Below, piece by piece: positions 14,019-24,421 of a stretch of DNA of 64,000 nt (position 1 is its first letter; every line of letters starts with the position of its first letter). A model generated the notes under the pieces. The model had not been told where the DNA came from. It did not search any database and saw nothing but the letters and a program-made list of their open reading frames with translations. This stretch comes from Pseudomonas sp. p1(2021b) (lineage in GTDB: Bacteria; Pseudomonadota; Gammaproteobacteria; Pseudomonadales; Pseudomonadaceae). Location: assembly GCF_020151015.1 (NCBI RefSeq), contig NZ_CP083746.1, positions 755,001-819,000 on the forward strand, read 5' to 3'. A program made the translations under genes and the position numbers.

Positions 14019-15587
14019 GGGGCAGCGGTGTTTTTGGGGAGGGGTTGGTGCTCCAGCTCGGTCGCTGGGGTGGCTGGCTGGGTTGGCGATTTGGGTTCGG
14101 CCTGAGGGCCTGATCGGGGGGGCAGCCCGCTCCTGCATGGGGGCGGCAGCGGCCGGAGCTTCGAACCAGGTTGGCCAGGAGCTGCGATGGCGGGTGCCTT
14201 CTTCGATGCAGGGGATGAGGCGTTCGGTGAGCACGGCGGTTTGTTGCACGGCTTTGGCGGTGCGGTATTTCACGCTGTGCACGCACTCGCGGTCGCCGAA
14301 CTCGCAGCGGTTGAGCGTGGTTCCGCCGCAGGGGCCGTTGGCCAGGCCTTTGGGGCAGCTTTCGGGGCAGATGTAGAGGGTGTCTTCCAGGCGGCAGCGG
14401 CCGCAGGTGTCGCAACCCAGCAATGGCCTTTTCACGCTGCGTTCCAGGCGATGGAGCACGCGGGCGCCGGTGGGCGTGCCCCAGAAGGGGCGTTGCACGG
14501 CCCAGCCGAAGGCTTGACTCAGCCAGTTGGTGCGGCTGAACAGCAGTGAATGCGCGCCGTGCAACAGGTGGTAACGCGCTGTTTCCTTGGGCGAGGCGGT
14601 GACCTGGGACTCACCCAGGCGCCAGTTGGCGCCGGGTGGGTGGAAGGTGACGGCGGGCAGGCCGGGCATTTGCCAGCAGGCATGCCAGGCGGGGGCCCAT
14701 TGTTCGAGTGAATGGAGGCGGGTCTGCCAGTCGTTGATGGCGTTTTCCAGGGCCTGTAGTTGCTCCAGGTCGTGGATGCCGGAAAGGTGGATGCCGGCAT
14801 AGCCCATCAGGCGCAGGCCGATGATCTGCAGGGCCAGGCGCTCGAGGCTGCGGGCCTGGGCGTGGGCCTTGGAGACGGCGGCTTCGGCGGCGAGCAGGTC
14901 GTGCATGGAGGGGGTGACGACGATGCCGGCGACGTGCTCGAAGATCTTCGCGCGGCCCAGGGTCAGGCCCATCACGCAGGCCATCAGGGGCTTGGGGTTG
15001 GGCTGGCGCTGCATCCACTGGAGGGCTTCGAGGTGCTTGCTGGCGTCGAAGCCTAGCTGCAGGGCGAGGAAGTCCGCACCGGCAGCGAGTTTCTTTTCGG
15101 CCTTGAAGTACTGGGCGCCGCCTTCTTCCTCGCGGTACTTGAACGGGTGCATGCCGGCACCCAGCAGCCAGTCGGGGCGAGCCTGGCGGACGATCTGCAG
15201 GGCGGAGACGGACTCGAGATAGCGCACCGGGCGCTGGCCGGGGACGTGCCCGGGCAGGCGGTCGCCGGTGAGCAGCAGGAGCTGGTCGAGGCCGGCGGCA
15301 TCCATTTGTTGCAACTGGTCGAGCAGGTGATGGCGTTCGCGGTCCTTGCCGGAGAAGTGCAGCAGGGTGGGGTGGGGCTGCTGGAAGCTGCTGTAGGCGT
15401 CCAGCGGCGACATTTCGAAGGGGCTGCCGACGCGGTCGGCGATGGCCACGGTCATGGGCCAGCCGCACAGGTGCTTGCGCGCCATGAGGGCCTCGATGCT
15501 GGCGAAACGCTCGCTGGAGGATTTGGGGACGAACTCCATGACGCAGACGAAGGTTTTGTCGTGCAGCGCCGTTTTCAGCTGGCTCAT
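14013..15587 (-). CDS. methylenetetrahydrofolate reductase-like protein
   Basis: 524-aa protein with an N-terminal MetF-like TIM barrel (residues about 1-300: VCVMEFVPKSSSERF, LLLLTGDRLPG, ALQLGFDAS, CVMGLTLGRAKIF) and a C-terminal cysteine-rich MTHFR_C domain (CDTCGRCRLEDTLYICPE, CPKGLANGPCGGT) that probably holds an Fe-S cluster. It likely supplies or handles methyl-folate for methionine synthesis and is divergent from metE. ATG 15587 (MSQLKTALHD) is chosen; the frame is open to 15749. The last 55 residues are Pro/Ala/Arg-rich and read through REP-derived DNA, so the natural stop seems lost or displaced. Confidence 0.82.
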   Translation of the reverse strand: MSQLKTALHDKTFVCVMEFVPKSSSERFASIEALMARKHLCGWPMTVAIADRVGSPFEMSPLDAYSSFQQPHPTLLHFSGKDRERHHLLDQLQQMDAAGLDQLLLLTGDRLPGHVPGQRPVRYLESVSALQIVRQARPDWLLGAGMHPFKYREEEGGAQYFKAEKKLAAGADFLALQLGFDASKHLEALQWMQRQPNPKPLMACVMGLTLGRAKIFEHVAGIVVTPSMHDLLAAEAAVSKAHAQARSLERLALQIIGLRLMGYAGIHLSGIHDLEQLQALENAINDWQTRLHSLEQWAPAWHACWQMPGLPAVTFHPPGANWRLGESQVTASPKETARYHLLHGAHSLLFSRTNWLSQAFGWAVQRPFWGTPTGARVLHRLERSVKRPLLGCDTCGRCRLEDTLYICPESCPKGLANGPCGGTTLNRCEFGDRECVHSVKYRTAKAVQQTAVLTERLIPCIEEGTRHRSSWPTWFEAPAAAAPMQERAAPPIRPSGRTQIANPASHPSDRAGAPTPPQKHRCPL

Positions 15588-15735
15588 GGGCGGTCGGGTA
15601 TCTGGTTTGGGCACCGTGGCATTGTGGGGCAGGGCGGAGGTTGAAGGATGTCCGGATGCGTAGGGAATTGCTTTGAATGAGACATGGGGGCCTTGAGGGC
15701 CCATCGAGGGTTTGGTCGACATCATGAGGAAATCT

Positions 15736-15768
15736 TGAGTTGCTCTCAAATGAAATGAGTTTGTCTCA
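15736..15768. promoter_or_regulatory. twin TGAG-N5-CTCA operator between MTHFR-like gene and metE
   Basis: Two 13-bp dyads, TGAGTTGCTCTCA (15736-15748) and TGAGTTTGTCTCA (15756-15768), exactly 20 bp apart, so on the same helix face. The 4-5-4 geometry matches the MetR consensus TGAA-N5-TTCA. Position between divergent methionine genes fits MetR activation by homocysteine. Confidence 0.6.
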
Positions 15769-15825
15769 CGCTGATGTACCTAGGAAAATTCCCTCATTCA
15801 TTTTCACGTTTCTGAGGGGCAAGAC

Positions 15826-18132
15826 ATGGCACTGGCGCACAACCTGGGCTTTCCGCGTATCGGTCGCGACCGCGAGCTGAAGAAGGCCCTGGAGGCCTTC
15901 TGGAAGGGCGAGCTGGACGAAGCCGGCCTGCGCGCGGTGGGCCGCGAGCTGCGCGCCGCGCACTGGCAGGTGCAGAAGGACGCGGGTATCGAGCTGCTGC
16001 CGGTCGGCGACTTTGCCTGGTACGACCAGGTGCTCACCCATTCGCTGACTTTCGGCGTGATCCCGGCACGTTTTCGCGCAGAACAGGATGCCAAGCCCAC
16101 CCTGCACACCCTCTTCGCCATGGCCCGGGGTGTCAGCGATACTTGCTGCGGTGCTCATGCCCAGGAAATGACCAAGTGGTTTGATACCAACTACCACTAC
16201 CTGGTCCCGGAATTCACCGCTGACCAGGCCTTCACCCTGGGCTGGGAACAGTTGTTCGAAGAGGTGGACGAGGCCAAGGCCCTGGGTCATGCGGTCAAGC
16301 CGGTGGTGATCGGCCCACTGACCTACCTGTGGCTGGGCAAGGCCAAGGGCGCCGAGTTCGACAAGCTGGAGCTGGTCGATCGCCTGCTGCCGCTGTACGA
16401 CACCATCTTCAACCGCTTGGCCGTCCAAGGCGTGGAGTGGGTGCAGATCGATGAGCCGATCCTGGCGCTGGACCTGCCTCAGGACTGGAAGAATGCCTAC
16501 GAGCGCGTCTACAACATTCTGCAGCGCGCGCCGCTGAAGAAGCTGGTCGCCACCTATTTCGGCGGCCTGGAAGACAACCTAGGTCTGGCCGCCAACCTGC
16601 CGGTCGATGGCTTGCACATCGACCTGGTGCGCGCGCCGGAGCAGTTCCCGACAATTCTCGATCGCCTGCCGGCCTACAAGGTCCTGTCCCTGGGTGTGGT
16701 CAATGGCCGCAACGTGTGGCGCTGCGACCTGGAAAAGGCCCTGGACGTGCTGCGTCATGCGGCTGAGCGTCTGGGCGACAGACTGTGGGTCGCGCCGTCC
16801 TGCTCGCTGCTGCACAGCCCGGTGGATGTGGCCCGTGAAGACCAGCTCGACGCCGAGCTGCAAAGCTGGCTGGCCTTCGCCGTGCAGAAGTGCCAGGAAG
16901 TGGCCGTGCTGGCCAAGGCCATCGATGCGCCGCAGGCCCCCGAGGTGCTCGTCGCCCTGGCGCAAAGCCGCGCCGTGCAGGCCAGCCGCGCTGCCTCGCC
17001 ACGTATCCACAAGCCGGCCGTGCAGGCCCGGGTGGCGGCGATCCAGCCGGCGGACAGCCAGCGCCAGTCACCCTTCGCCCTGCGTATCGTCAAGCAGCGT
17101 GCTGGGCTGAATTTGCCCGCGTTTCCGACCACGACGATCGGCTCCTTCCCACAAACCTCGGCGATCCGCCTGGCGCGGCAGGCGTTCAAGCAAGGCACGC
17201 TGGCCGAGGCTGACTACATCGAGGCGATGCAGAACGAAATCCGCCAGGCGGTGCAGATCCAGGAGCAGCTGGGCCTGGATGTGCTGGTGCATGGCGAGGC
17301 CGAGCGCAACGACATGGTCGAATACTTCGCCGAGCAGCTCGACGGCTATGCCTTCACGCGTTTCGGTTGGGTGCAGAGCTACGGTTCGCGCTGCGTGAAG
17401 CCGGCGGTGATCGTCGGTGACCTGAGCCGCCCGAAGGCCATGACCGTGGGCTGGAGCACCTATGCCCAGGGCCTGACCGACAAGCCGATGAAGGGCATGC
17501 TGACAGGCCCGGTGACCATGCTGATGTGGTCCTTCCCGCGTGAGGACGTGAGCCGCGAGACCCAGGCCCGGCAACTGGCGTTGGCCATTCGTGACGAAGT
17601 GCTGGACCTCGAGGCGGCGGGCATCCGCATCGTGCAGATCGACGAAGCCGCCTTCCGCGAAGGCCTGCCCCTGCGGCGCAGCGGCTGGCCGCACTACCTG
17701 GACTGGGCCACCGAGGCCTTCCGCCTGTGCGCCTCGGGTGTGCGCGATGAAACCCAGGTGCACACCCATATGTGCTACAGCGAGTTCAACGATGTGATCG
17801 AGTCGATCGCGGCGATGGACGCCGATGTGATCACTATCGAGACTTCACGCTCGGACATGGAACTGTTGGCGGCCTTCGAGCGTTTCAACTACCCCAACGA
17901 GATCGGCCCTGGGGTGTACGACATCCACTCGCCACGGGTGCCGGGCAAGGCGGCGATGGTGGGGTTGTTGCGCAAGGCGGCCCTGCGTATTCCGGCCGAG
18001 CGGCTGTGGGTCAACCCGGATTGCGGGTTGAAGACCCGCGGCTGGCCGGAGACCGAAGCGGCGTTGGTGAACATGGTGGCTGCGGCTCGGGAGCTGCGTG
18101 GTGCTGGCTTGGTTGAGGGGGCGAAGGGGTAA
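15826..18132 (+). CDS. metE: cobalamin-independent methionine synthase
   Basis: 768-aa MetE, transferring the methyl group of 5-methyltetrahydropteroyl-triglutamate to homocysteine in the cytoplasm. Two barrels: the N-terminal one opens with [20 protein letters not shown]; the C-terminal catalytic one carries [14 protein letters not shown], the zinc ligands in HTHMCYSEF (His, Cys), a Glu further on, and [12 protein letters not shown] with the last Cys. Full family length. An AGGGGCAAG ribosome site precedes ATG 15826. Probably MetR-controlled through the twin dyad upstream. Confidence 0.97.
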   Translation: MALAHNLGFPRIGRDRELKKALEAFWKGELDEAGLRAVGRELRAAHWQVQKDAGIELLPVGDFAWYDQVLTHSLTFGVIPARFRAEQDAKPTLHTLFAMARGVSDTCCGAHAQEMTKWFDTNYHYLVPEFTADQAFTLGWEQLFEEVDEAKALGHAVKPVVIGPLTYLWLGKAKGAEFDKLELVDRLLPLYDTIFNRLAVQGVEWVQIDEPILALDLPQDWKNAYERVYNILQRAPLKKLVATYFGGLEDNLGLAANLPVDGLHIDLVRAPEQFPTILDRLPAYKVLSLGVVNGRNVWRCDLEKALDVLRHAAERLGDRLWVAPSCSLLHSPVDVAREDQLDAELQSWLAFAVQKCQEVAVLAKAIDAPQAPEVLVALAQSRAVQASRAASPRIHKPAVQARVAAIQPADSQRQSPFALRIVKQRAGLNLPAFPTTTIGSFPQTSAIRLARQAFKQGTLAEADYIEAMQNEIRQAVQIQEQLGLDVLVHGEAERNDMVEYFAEQLDGYAFTRFGWVQSYGSRCVKPAVIVGDLSRPKAMTVGWSTYAQGLTDKPMKGMLTGPVTMLMWSFPREDVSRETQARQLALAIRDEVLDLEAAGIRIVQIDEAAFREGLPLRRSGWPHYLDWATEAFRLCASGVRDETQVHTHMCYSEFNDVIESIAAMDADVITIETSRSDMELLAAFERFNYPNEIGPGVYDIHSPRVPGKAAMVGLLRKAALRIPAERLWVNPDCGLKTRGWPETEAALVNMVAAARELRGAGLVEGAKG

Positions 18133-18154
18133 GGCGGGCGGAGTTGCCTGTTCT

Positions 18155-18187
18155 GGCCCAATCGCGGGCTTGTCCCGCGATTGGGCC
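18155..18187. terminator. REP-like palindrome between convergent genes
   Basis: Perfect 14-bp arms GGCCCAATCGCGGG (18155-18168) and its inverse (18174-18187) with a five-base loop, just between the ends of metE and the thiolase gene. REP-derived; may stop transcription from both sides although no T-run is present. Confidence 0.6.
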
Positions 18188-18193
18188 TTGAGA

Positions 18194-19372
18194 TCAGCGC
18201 TCGATCGCCAGCGCTACACCCTGCCCACCACCAATGCACAGCGTCGCCAGCCCTTTCTTGGCATCACGCTTGATCATCTCGTGCAACAAGGTCACCAGCA
18301 CGCGGCATCCGGAGGCGCCGATGGGATGGCCAAGGGCGATGGCGCCGCCGTTGACGTTGACGCGCGCGGCGTCCCATTCCAGCGCCTTGCCCACCGCCAG
18401 GGCCTGGGCGGCGAAGGCTTCGTTGGCTTCGATCAGGTCCACATCCGCCAGTTGCCAGCCGGCCTTGTCCAGGCAGCGCTGAGTGGCGGACACTGGGCCG
18501 ATGCCCATGATCGCCGGGTCCACGCCCGCGCTGGCATAGGACGCGATCTTCGCCAGTACCGGCAAGCCCAGGGCCTTGGCCTTGCTGGCGCTCATCAGCA
18601 GCACGGCGGCGGCGCCGTCGTTCAGGCTCGAGGCGTTGCCGGCGGTGACGCTGCCATCTTTCTTGAAGGCTGCGCGCAGCTTGCCCAGGGCCTCGGCGGT
18701 GGTGCCGGGGCGTGGCTGTTCGTCGGTGTCGAACACCAGCGGCTCGCCTTTTTTCTGCGGCATCACGATCGGGGTGATTTCATCCTTGAAGCGGCCGGCC
18801 TCGATAGCGGCCACGGCCTTGCGCTGGGATTCGGCGGCGAAGGCATCCTGCTGTTCGCGGGTGAGGGCGTACTTTTCCACCAGGTTTTCGGCGGTGATGC
18901 CCATGTGGTAGTCGTTGAAGGCGTCCCACAGGCCGTCGCTGATCATGGTGTCGACCATCTGGCCATGGCCCATGCGCTGGCCGGTGCGGGCCGAGGGCAG
19001 CACGTAGGGGGCCAGGCTCATGTTCTCCTGGCCGCCGGCGATCACCACCTCGGCGTCGCCGCAGCGGATGGCCTGGGCCGCCAGGTGCAGGGCCTTCAGG
19101 CCCGAGCCGCAGACCTTGTTCAGGGTCAGGGCAGGCACGCTGTAGGGCAGGCCGGCCTTGATCGCGGCCTGGCGCGCCGGGTTCTGGCCGGCACCTGCGG
19201 TCAGCACCTGGCCGAGGATCACTTCGTCGACCTGGGCCGGGTCCAGCTGGGTCTGCTCCAGCAGGCGCTTGATGACCGCAGCGCCCAGGTCCACGGCCGG
19301 CACATTGGCCAGGGCCCCCTGGAAGCTGCCGATGGCGGTACGGGTTGCGGCGACGATGACCACGTCGTTCAT
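18194..19372 (-). CDS. atoB: acetyl-CoA acetyltransferase (thiolase)
   Basis: 392-aa biosynthetic-type thiolase condensing two acetyl-CoA to acetoacetyl-CoA or doing the reverse. Start at 19372 ([15 protein letters not shown]) gives the standard length. The acylated cysteine is in [11 protein letters not shown] (about residue 89); the C-terminal [17 protein letters not shown] and [13 protein letters not shown] carry the catalytic His and Cys. Could serve ketone-body/amino-acid degradation or butanoate metabolism; a monocistronic leftward gene. Confidence 0.93.
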   Translation of the reverse strand: MNDVVIVAATRTAIGSFQGALANVPAVDLGAAVIKRLLEQTQLDPAQVDEVILGQVLTAGAGQNPARQAAIKAGLPYSVPALTLNKVCGSGLKALHLAAQAIRCGDAEVVIAGGQENMSLAPYVLPSARTGQRMGHGQMVDTMISDGLWDAFNDYHMGITAENLVEKYALTREQQDAFAAESQRKAVAAIEAGRFKDEITPIVMPQKKGEPLVFDTDEQPRPGTTAEALGKLRAAFKKDGSVTAGNASSLNDGAAAVLLMSASKAKALGLPVLAKIASYASAGVDPAIMGIGPVSATQRCLDKAGWQLADVDLIEANEAFAAQALAVGKALEWDAARVNVNGGAIALGHPIGASGCRVLVTLLHEMIKRDAKKGLATLCIGGGQGVALAIER

Positions 19373-19586
19373 CTTGTTGTTCTCCGTGCAAGGGGTGGGC
19401 GCCAGGTCGGCGGATTGCACCAGCATCGGCGGGTTGGGTTCATTTGTTAAGTTTGTTTTTCTTTGCGATTGATCCGAAAAGCAAATGAATGGCCGGTGGG
19501 CGTGGAGAATGCCAAGGCCCTCGGGCAAATGCACCGCGGCTGGCTAAGCTTGTTCTGTTCATTTCTTTCCACGGGAGCCAACCACC

Positions 19587-19853
19587 ATGCGGACCCTGAT
19601 CGCCGTCGGCCTGCTGCTCGCAAGCAGCGCCGCCTTCGCCACCACCGAATGCACCACGGCCGACAAAAGCACCTGGCAAGACCAGGAGAAATTCCAGGCC
19701 CAGCTCAAGGAGCAGGGCTATCGCATCAACAAGTTCAAGGTCACCAAGGGCAACTGCTACGAGATCTACGGCTTCGACAAGGACGGCCGCAAGGTCGAGA
19801 TCTACCACGACCCGGTGACTGGCAAGGCGGTCAAGACCGAGATCCATGACTGA
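19587..19853 (+). CDS. secreted PepSY-domain small protein
   Basis: 88-aa exported protein: signal peptide of about 19 residues ending SSAAFA, then a short PepSY-like domain (QLKEQGYRINKFKVTKGNCY, IYGFDKDGRKVEIYHDPVTG). PepSY proteins sit in the periplasm beside redox or sensor proteins. Its stop overlaps the next start by one base, coupling it to a membrane cytochrome b, so it probably is a periplasmic partner of that protein. Confidence 0.85.
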   Translation: MRTLIAVGLLLASSAAFATTECTTADKSTWQDQEKFQAQLKEQGYRINKFKVTKGNCYEIYGFDKDGRKVEIYHDPVTGKAVKTEIHD

Positions 19854-20386
19854 TGGCCAGCGTGCGGCTCTGGGACCCGTTGCTCAGGTGCTGCCACTGG
19901 TCCCTGGCCTTGGTGTTCTTCGCCAATTCCTTCTTCAACGAAGAGGGTGACGACTGGCATCAGTGGCTGGGCTACTACGCCCTGGGCTGCGTGGCCGTGC
20001 GCCTGGTCTGGGGCTTCGTCGGGCCGCCCAGCGCGCGCTGGGCGGACTTCTGGCCGACGCCGTCGCGCCTGGCGGCCCATGCCAAGGCGCTGGTGACGGG
20101 CGAGCCTTATCATCGTCTCGGCCATTCGCCGATCGGCGCGCTGGTGATGCTGTTGATGCTTGCCTGCGTCGTCGGGTTGGGCGTGACCGGTTGGCTGTCC
20201 CAGGAGGTCGATGCCCTGTGGGGCGTCGACTGGCCCACGGACCTGCACAGTGTTCTGGCCAACACTTTGCTGGCGTTGGTCTGCGTGCACCTGTTGGCCG
20301 CGGTGGTGGAGAGCGTGCGCCTGCGGGAGAACCTGCCACTATCGATGCTCACGGGCCGTCGCCGCCTGCCGGACGACCAGCGCTGA
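19853..20386 (+). CDS. cytochrome b561-type membrane protein
   Basis: 177-aa inner-membrane dihaem cytochrome b of the CybB-like family. It opens VRLWDPLLRCCHWSLALVFF with the first haem His in helix 1; further His ligands occur in DWHQW and late helices (HSVLANTLLALVCVHLLAAVVE). Four membrane helices. Such proteins pass electrons between quinol and periplasmic acceptors. Coupled to the PepSY gene through a TGATG junction. Confidence 0.85.
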   Translation: MASVRLWDPLLRCCHWSLALVFFANSFFNEEGDDWHQWLGYYALGCVAVRLVWGFVGPPSARWADFWPTPSRLAAHAKALVTGEPYHRLGHSPIGALVMLLMLACVVGLGVTGWLSQEVDALWGVDWPTDLHSVLANTLLALVCVHLLAAVVESVRLRENLPLSMLTGRRRLPDDQR

Positions 20387-20525
20387 CCCCCAGCTTGTTT
20401 TGAATCGCGCCAATCACCTCCGTAATATGTGTCGGATAACCTGCGGGGGTAGTCTCACCCTCTGATCAAACGGAATCGTCCCCAGCGGCGCGCTTCCTCG
20501 GCACAAACCTGAAGAGGTACAGACA

Positions 20526-21737
20526 TTGGCCATCATTCATCCCAAGGTTCGCGGTTTCATCTGCACCACGACTCACCCGAAGGGCTGCGAGCTCAACGTC
20601 CGTGACCAGATCGAAGCCACCCGCAAGCAGGGTGTGCGCGAAGATGGTCCGAAGAAAGTCCTGGTGATCGGTGCTTCCAGCGGCTACGGCCTGGCGGCGC
20701 GCATCACCGCAGCCTTCGGCTTCAAGGCCGACACCCTGGGCGTGTTCTTCGAAAAGCCGGGCACCGAGACCAAGGCCGGTACCGCCGGCTGGTACAACGC
20801 TGCTGCCTTCGACAAGTTCGCCAAGGAAGCCGGCCTGTACAGCAAGTCGATCAACGGTGACGCCTTCTCCGACGAAGCCCGCGCCAAGGTCATCGAGCTG
20901 ATCAAGAACGAAATGGGCGGCAAGGTCGACCTGGTGGTCTACTCCCTGGCCTCGCCGGTGCGCAAGCTGCCGCAGACTGGCGAACTGGTGCGCTCGGCGC
21001 TCAAGCCGATCGGCCAGCCGTACAAGTCGACCGCTATCGACACCAACAAGGACACCATCATCGAGGCCAGCATCGAGCCGGCCACCGAGCAGGAAATCAA
21101 AGATACCGTCACCGTCATGGGCGGCCAGGACTGGCAGCTGTGGATCGACGCCCTGGCCGGCGCCGGTGTGCTGGCCGAAGGCGCGCGTACCGTGGCCTTC
21201 AGCTACATCGGCACGGAAATCACCTGGCCGATCTACTGGCACGGTGCCCTGGGCCAGGCCAAGCAAGACCTGGACGAAACCGCCCTGCGCCTGGACAAGA
21301 AACTGGCCGCCGAGGTCAAGGGTGGCGCCAACGTGGCGGTGCTCAAGTCTGTGGTCACCCAGGCCAGCTCGGCCATCCCGGTGATGCCGCTGTACCTGTC
21401 GATGGTCTTCAAGATCATGCAGGAGAAGGGCGTGCACGAAGGCACCCAGGACCAGCTGGACCGCATGTTCCGCGACCGCATGTACCGCGCCGATGGCGCT
21501 GCCATGCCGGTGGACGAGAAGGCCCGCCTGCGCCTGGACGACTGGGAACTGCGCGATGACGTACAGGACGCCTGCAAGGCCCTGTGGCCGCAGGTGACCA
21601 CCGAGAACCTGTTCCAGCTGACCGACTATGCCGGTTACAAGAAGCAGTTCCTCAACCTGTTCGGCTTCGAGCGCGCTGACGTCAACTACGACGAAGACGT
21701 GGCCACCGACGTGAAGTTCGACTGCATCGAGCTGTGA
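20526..21737 (+). CDS. fabV: enoyl-ACP reductase FabV
   Basis: 403-aa NADH-dependent trans-2-enoyl-ACP/CoA reductase, last step of the fatty acid elongation cycle; FabV confers triclosan tolerance in pseudomonads. The NADH loop is [11 protein letters not shown] near residue 48, and the catalytic Tyr-X8-Lys occurs in [11 protein letters not shown]. The start is TTG 20526 with GAGG upstream; the protein then begins with the family wording [16 protein letters not shown]. Full length. Single-gene unit. Confidence 0.96.
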   Translation: MAIIHPKVRGFICTTTHPKGCELNVRDQIEATRKQGVREDGPKKVLVIGASSGYGLAARITAAFGFKADTLGVFFEKPGTETKAGTAGWYNAAAFDKFAKEAGLYSKSINGDAFSDEARAKVIELIKNEMGGKVDLVVYSLASPVRKLPQTGELVRSALKPIGQPYKSTAIDTNKDTIIEASIEPATEQEIKDTVTVMGGQDWQLWIDALAGAGVLAEGARTVAFSYIGTEITWPIYWHGALGQAKQDLDETALRLDKKLAAEVKGGANVAVLKSVVTQASSAIPVMPLYLSMVFKIMQEKGVHEGTQDQLDRMFRDRMYRADGAAMPVDEKARLRLDDWELRDDVQDACKALWPQVTTENLFQLTDYAGYKKQFLNLFGFERADVNYDEDVATDVKFDCIEL

Positions 21738-21753
21738 CGCCGGCCGCACTGTC

Positions 21754-21854
21754 CCTGTAGGAGCGGGCTTGTCCCGCGATTGGGCCGCCCCTGCCCACGC
21801 GATTGCATGGCAAGGGCTTCGCCCTTGATCGCGGGGCAAGCCCGCTCCCACAGG
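21754..21854. repeat. REP pair
   Basis: Two inverted REP copies (21754-21789 and 21815-21854) facing each other, with the GCTTCGCCC hairpin between them. Located downstream of fabV. Confidence 0.85.
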
Positions 21855-21955
21855 TGAAGTGCAGCCGTACCCTTGATCGTGTGGGGCGGCCCGAAAAGCC
21901 CCACACGAGCCGCTTGTTTTTGCTAGCGTTGGCGCACCAGCACAGGAAGCGCGCC

Positions 21956-22864
21956 ATGAGCAGCCTCATCCAACCCGCCACCGCTTTTCACCACACCGCT
22001 GCCGACGGCTACACCCTCGGCGGTTTCTGCTGGCGCCATGCCGAACCCGACGCCCAGCGCCCGCTGGTGATCATCAACGCCGCCACCTCGGTGCGCTGCC
22101 GCTACTACGCGCGCTTTGCCGACTACCTCTTCGCCCAGGGCTTCGATGTGCTGACCTACGACTACCGGGGCATCGGCGAATCACGCCCGGCGTCGCTGCG
22201 CGGCTTCCAGGCGTCCTGGAGCGACTGGGGGCGGCTGGACTTCGAAGCCATGCTGCACCTGGCCGCTGAAACCTTCCCCGGCCAGCCGGTGGATGTGGTA
22301 GGCCACAGTTTCGGCGGCTGTGCGGTGGGCCTGGCGCCGTCCGGCAGCCGGCTGCGGCGGGTGGTGATGGTGGGCGCGCAGTTCGCCTATTGGCGCGACT
22401 ACGCAGCCGACCAGCGTTGGCGCCTGCTCGGCAAATGGCACTTGGTGATGCCGCTGCTGACTCGCTTGTGCGGCTACTTCCCCGGCAAGCGCCTGGGCTG
22501 GATGGAAGACACCCCGGCTGGGGTGGTGCACGACTGGACCACCCGCACGCCGCGCTACGAGCATCGCCCCAGTGGCCGGGCGTTGGCCGAGCTGCCGTTC
22601 GCCAGAGTGCGCGCGGCGACCCTGGCGATCAGCCTGACCGACGACCCGTTCGGCACCGTGGCCGCCACCGAGCGTCTGTTGGGGTACCTGCAAGGTGCTG
22701 AGCGTCGGCACCTGCGCCTGGCGCCCGGGGATATCTCGGCGGGTGAGATCGGCCATTTCGCATTCTTCCACGACCGTTTCCGCGAAAGCCTGTGGCCGAT
22801 TGCCTTGGCCTGGTTGCAGCAGGGTGGGCTGCCCGATCAGGTGCCGGGACGAGTCATCGGTTGA
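21956..22864 (+). CDS. alpha/beta hydrolase
   Basis: 302-aa serine hydrolase. The nucleophile elbow is VGHSFGG (about residue 119), the oxyanion region LVIINAATSVRCRYY, and the catalytic His lies in IGHFAFFHD. Start ATG 21956 has AGGAAG upstream. The YheT-like DYRGIGESRP motif suggests a hydrolase of esters or thioesters; substrate unknown. Flanked by REP pairs on both sides, so it is transcribed alone. Confidence 0.85.
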   Translation: MSSLIQPATAFHHTAADGYTLGGFCWRHAEPDAQRPLVIINAATSVRCRYYARFADYLFAQGFDVLTYDYRGIGESRPASLRGFQASWSDWGRLDFEAMLHLAAETFPGQPVDVVGHSFGGCAVGLAPSGSRLRRVVMVGAQFAYWRDYAADQRWRLLGKWHLVMPLLTRLCGYFPGKRLGWMEDTPAGVVHDWTTRTPRYEHRPSGRALAELPFARVRAATLAISLTDDPFGTVAATERLLGYLQGAERRHLRLAPGDISAGEIGHFAFFHDRFRESLWPIALAWLQQGGLPDQVPGRVIG

Positions 22865-22876
22865 GGTTGCCTGATC

Positions 22877-22985
22877 CGGCCCAATCGCGGGATAAGCCCG
22901 CTCCCACGAGGCCCGTGGTTGCTTGCGGCATTTTCGGCGTTGCTGCGGCCCCTGTGGGAGCGGGCTTGTCCCGCGATTGGGCCGG
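22877..22985. repeat. REP pair
   Basis: Inverted REP copies at about 22877-22911 and 22951-22985 between the convergent hydrolase and chromate transporter genes. Confidence 0.85.
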
Positions 22986-22996
22986 CCCTGCTGACT

Positions 22997-24316
22997 TCAA
23001 ACGTGATACCCATACAGCGTCGCCAGCAACCCCGCCAGCGCACAAGCGATCAACACCTCCAGCACCCCGCGGCGGAACAGCAGCAACCCCACCGCCGCCA
23101 GCACCGCAATCAGCAACGCCAGCCAATCGACCCCCGCGCCGAACCCATGGGGCCAGAACACGTGGTAGCCGAAGAACAGCGCCAGGTTGACGATCACCCC
23201 CACCACCGCCGCGCTGATCGCCGTCAGCGGCGCGGTGAAACGCAGCTGCCGCCGTGTGCTTTCCACCAGTGGCGCGCCGATCAGGATGAACAGGAACGAA
23301 GGCAGGAAGGTGAACCAGGTCACCAGGCACGCCGCCAGGGCGCCGGCGAGGAACGCCTGGTCGGCGCCGAACTGCGCCTGCACGTAGCCGCCCACGAAGC
23401 CGACGAAGGCCACCAGCATGATCAAAGGCCCCGGCGTGCTTTCGCCCAAGGCCAGCCCATCGATCATCTGCGTCGGCGTCAGCCAGCCGTAGTAGGTCAC
23501 CGCCCCCTGATACACATACGGCAACACCGCATAGGCGCCACCAAAGGTCAGCAAGGCGGCCTTGGTGAAGAACCAGGCCATCTGCGTGAAGGTACCCTCC
23601 CAGCCGAACAGCAACGTCAGCGCGGCCATCGGTAGGCACCACAGCGCGGCGCCACAGGCCACCAGCCACAGCAGGCGTGGCCAGCGGAAGCGGGTGTGCT
23701 CCGGCTGCTGCGAAGGTTCTTCGGCCACCGATTGCTGCCCGGCGCTGGTGCGCACGGTCTGGAACAGCTGGGGTTGCCAGCGCCCACCCAGGTAGCCGAG
23801 CACCCCGGCACCGATGACGATCACCGGGAACGGCAGGCCCACGCCGAACAAGGCCACGAACGCCGCCAGGGCGATGGCCCACAGCGCGGCGTTGTGCAGC
23901 ACACGCGAGCCGATGCGCCACGCGGCCTGCAGCACGATGGCGGTGATCGCGGGCTTGAGCCCGTAGAACAGGCCGGCCACCACCGGCTGCTGGCCGTGGA
24001 CGACATAGATCCACGACAGGCCGATGAGGATGAACAGCGACGGCAGGACGAACAACCCGCCAGCGACGATGCCGCCCCAGGTGCGGTGCATCAGCCAGCC
24101 GAGGTACGTGGCCAACTGCTGGGCTTCGGGGCCGGGCAGCAACATGCAGTAGTTGAGGGCGTGGAGGAAGCGCGACTCGCTGAGCCAGCGGCGTCGCTCG
24201 ACGATCTCGCGGTGCATCAGGGCGATCTGCCCGGCGGGGCCACCGAAGCCGATGAAGCCCAGCTTGAGCCAGAACAGCATGGCCTGGCGGAAGGGGATAG
24301 GGTGCTCGGTCTGCAT
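22997..24316 (-). CDS. chrA: chromate transporter ChrA
   Basis: 439-aa inner-membrane CHR-family efflux protein with two homologous halves. Each half has the signature glycine motif: KLGFIGFGGPAGQIALMHRE near the N-terminus and FTKAALLTFGGAYAVLPYV after the centre, followed by LPGPEAQQLATYLGW and STPGPLIMLVAF. About ten membrane helices; a hydrophilic loop (QQSVAEEPSQQPEHTR) joins the halves. Exports chromate or sulfate-like anions. Single gene, no ChrB regulator nearby. Confidence 0.93.
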   Translation of the reverse strand: MQTEHPIPFRQAMLFWLKLGFIGFGGPAGQIALMHREIVERRRWLSESRFLHALNYCMLLPGPEAQQLATYLGWLMHRTWGGIVAGGLFVLPSLFILIGLSWIYVVHGQQPVVAGLFYGLKPAITAIVLQAAWRIGSRVLHNAALWAIALAAFVALFGVGLPFPVIVIGAGVLGYLGGRWQPQLFQTVRTSAGQQSVAEEPSQQPEHTRFRWPRLLWLVACGAALWCLPMAALTLLFGWEGTFTQMAWFFTKAALLTFGGAYAVLPYVYQGAVTYYGWLTPTQMIDGLALGESTPGPLIMLVAFVGFVGGYVQAQFGADQAFLAGALAACLVTWFTFLPSFLFILIGAPLVESTRRQLRFTAPLTAISAAVVGVIVNLALFFGYHVFWPHGFGAGVDWLALLIAVLAAVGLLLFRRGVLEVLIACALAGLLATLYGYHV

Positions 24317-24352
24317 GCAGGTCTATCCAGGGGCAGGGGAGGGCTGTGCCCT

Positions 24353-24415
24353 CCCGATCGCCGGCAAGCCGGCTCCCTCACGGCCAGTGGGAGCCGGCTT
24401 GCCGGCCATCGGGCG
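24353..24415. repeat. REP-like palindrome pair
   Basis: GCCGGCAAGCCGGC-type palindromes repeated head to head upstream of chrA; a different REP subtype (GCCGGC stem) from the others here. Confidence 0.75.
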
Positions 24416-24421
24416 GTGATG

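Noticed and set aside
18098..19450. Rightward frame of 450 codons opposite the thiolase gene
   Set aside because: Shadow of the thiolase gene.
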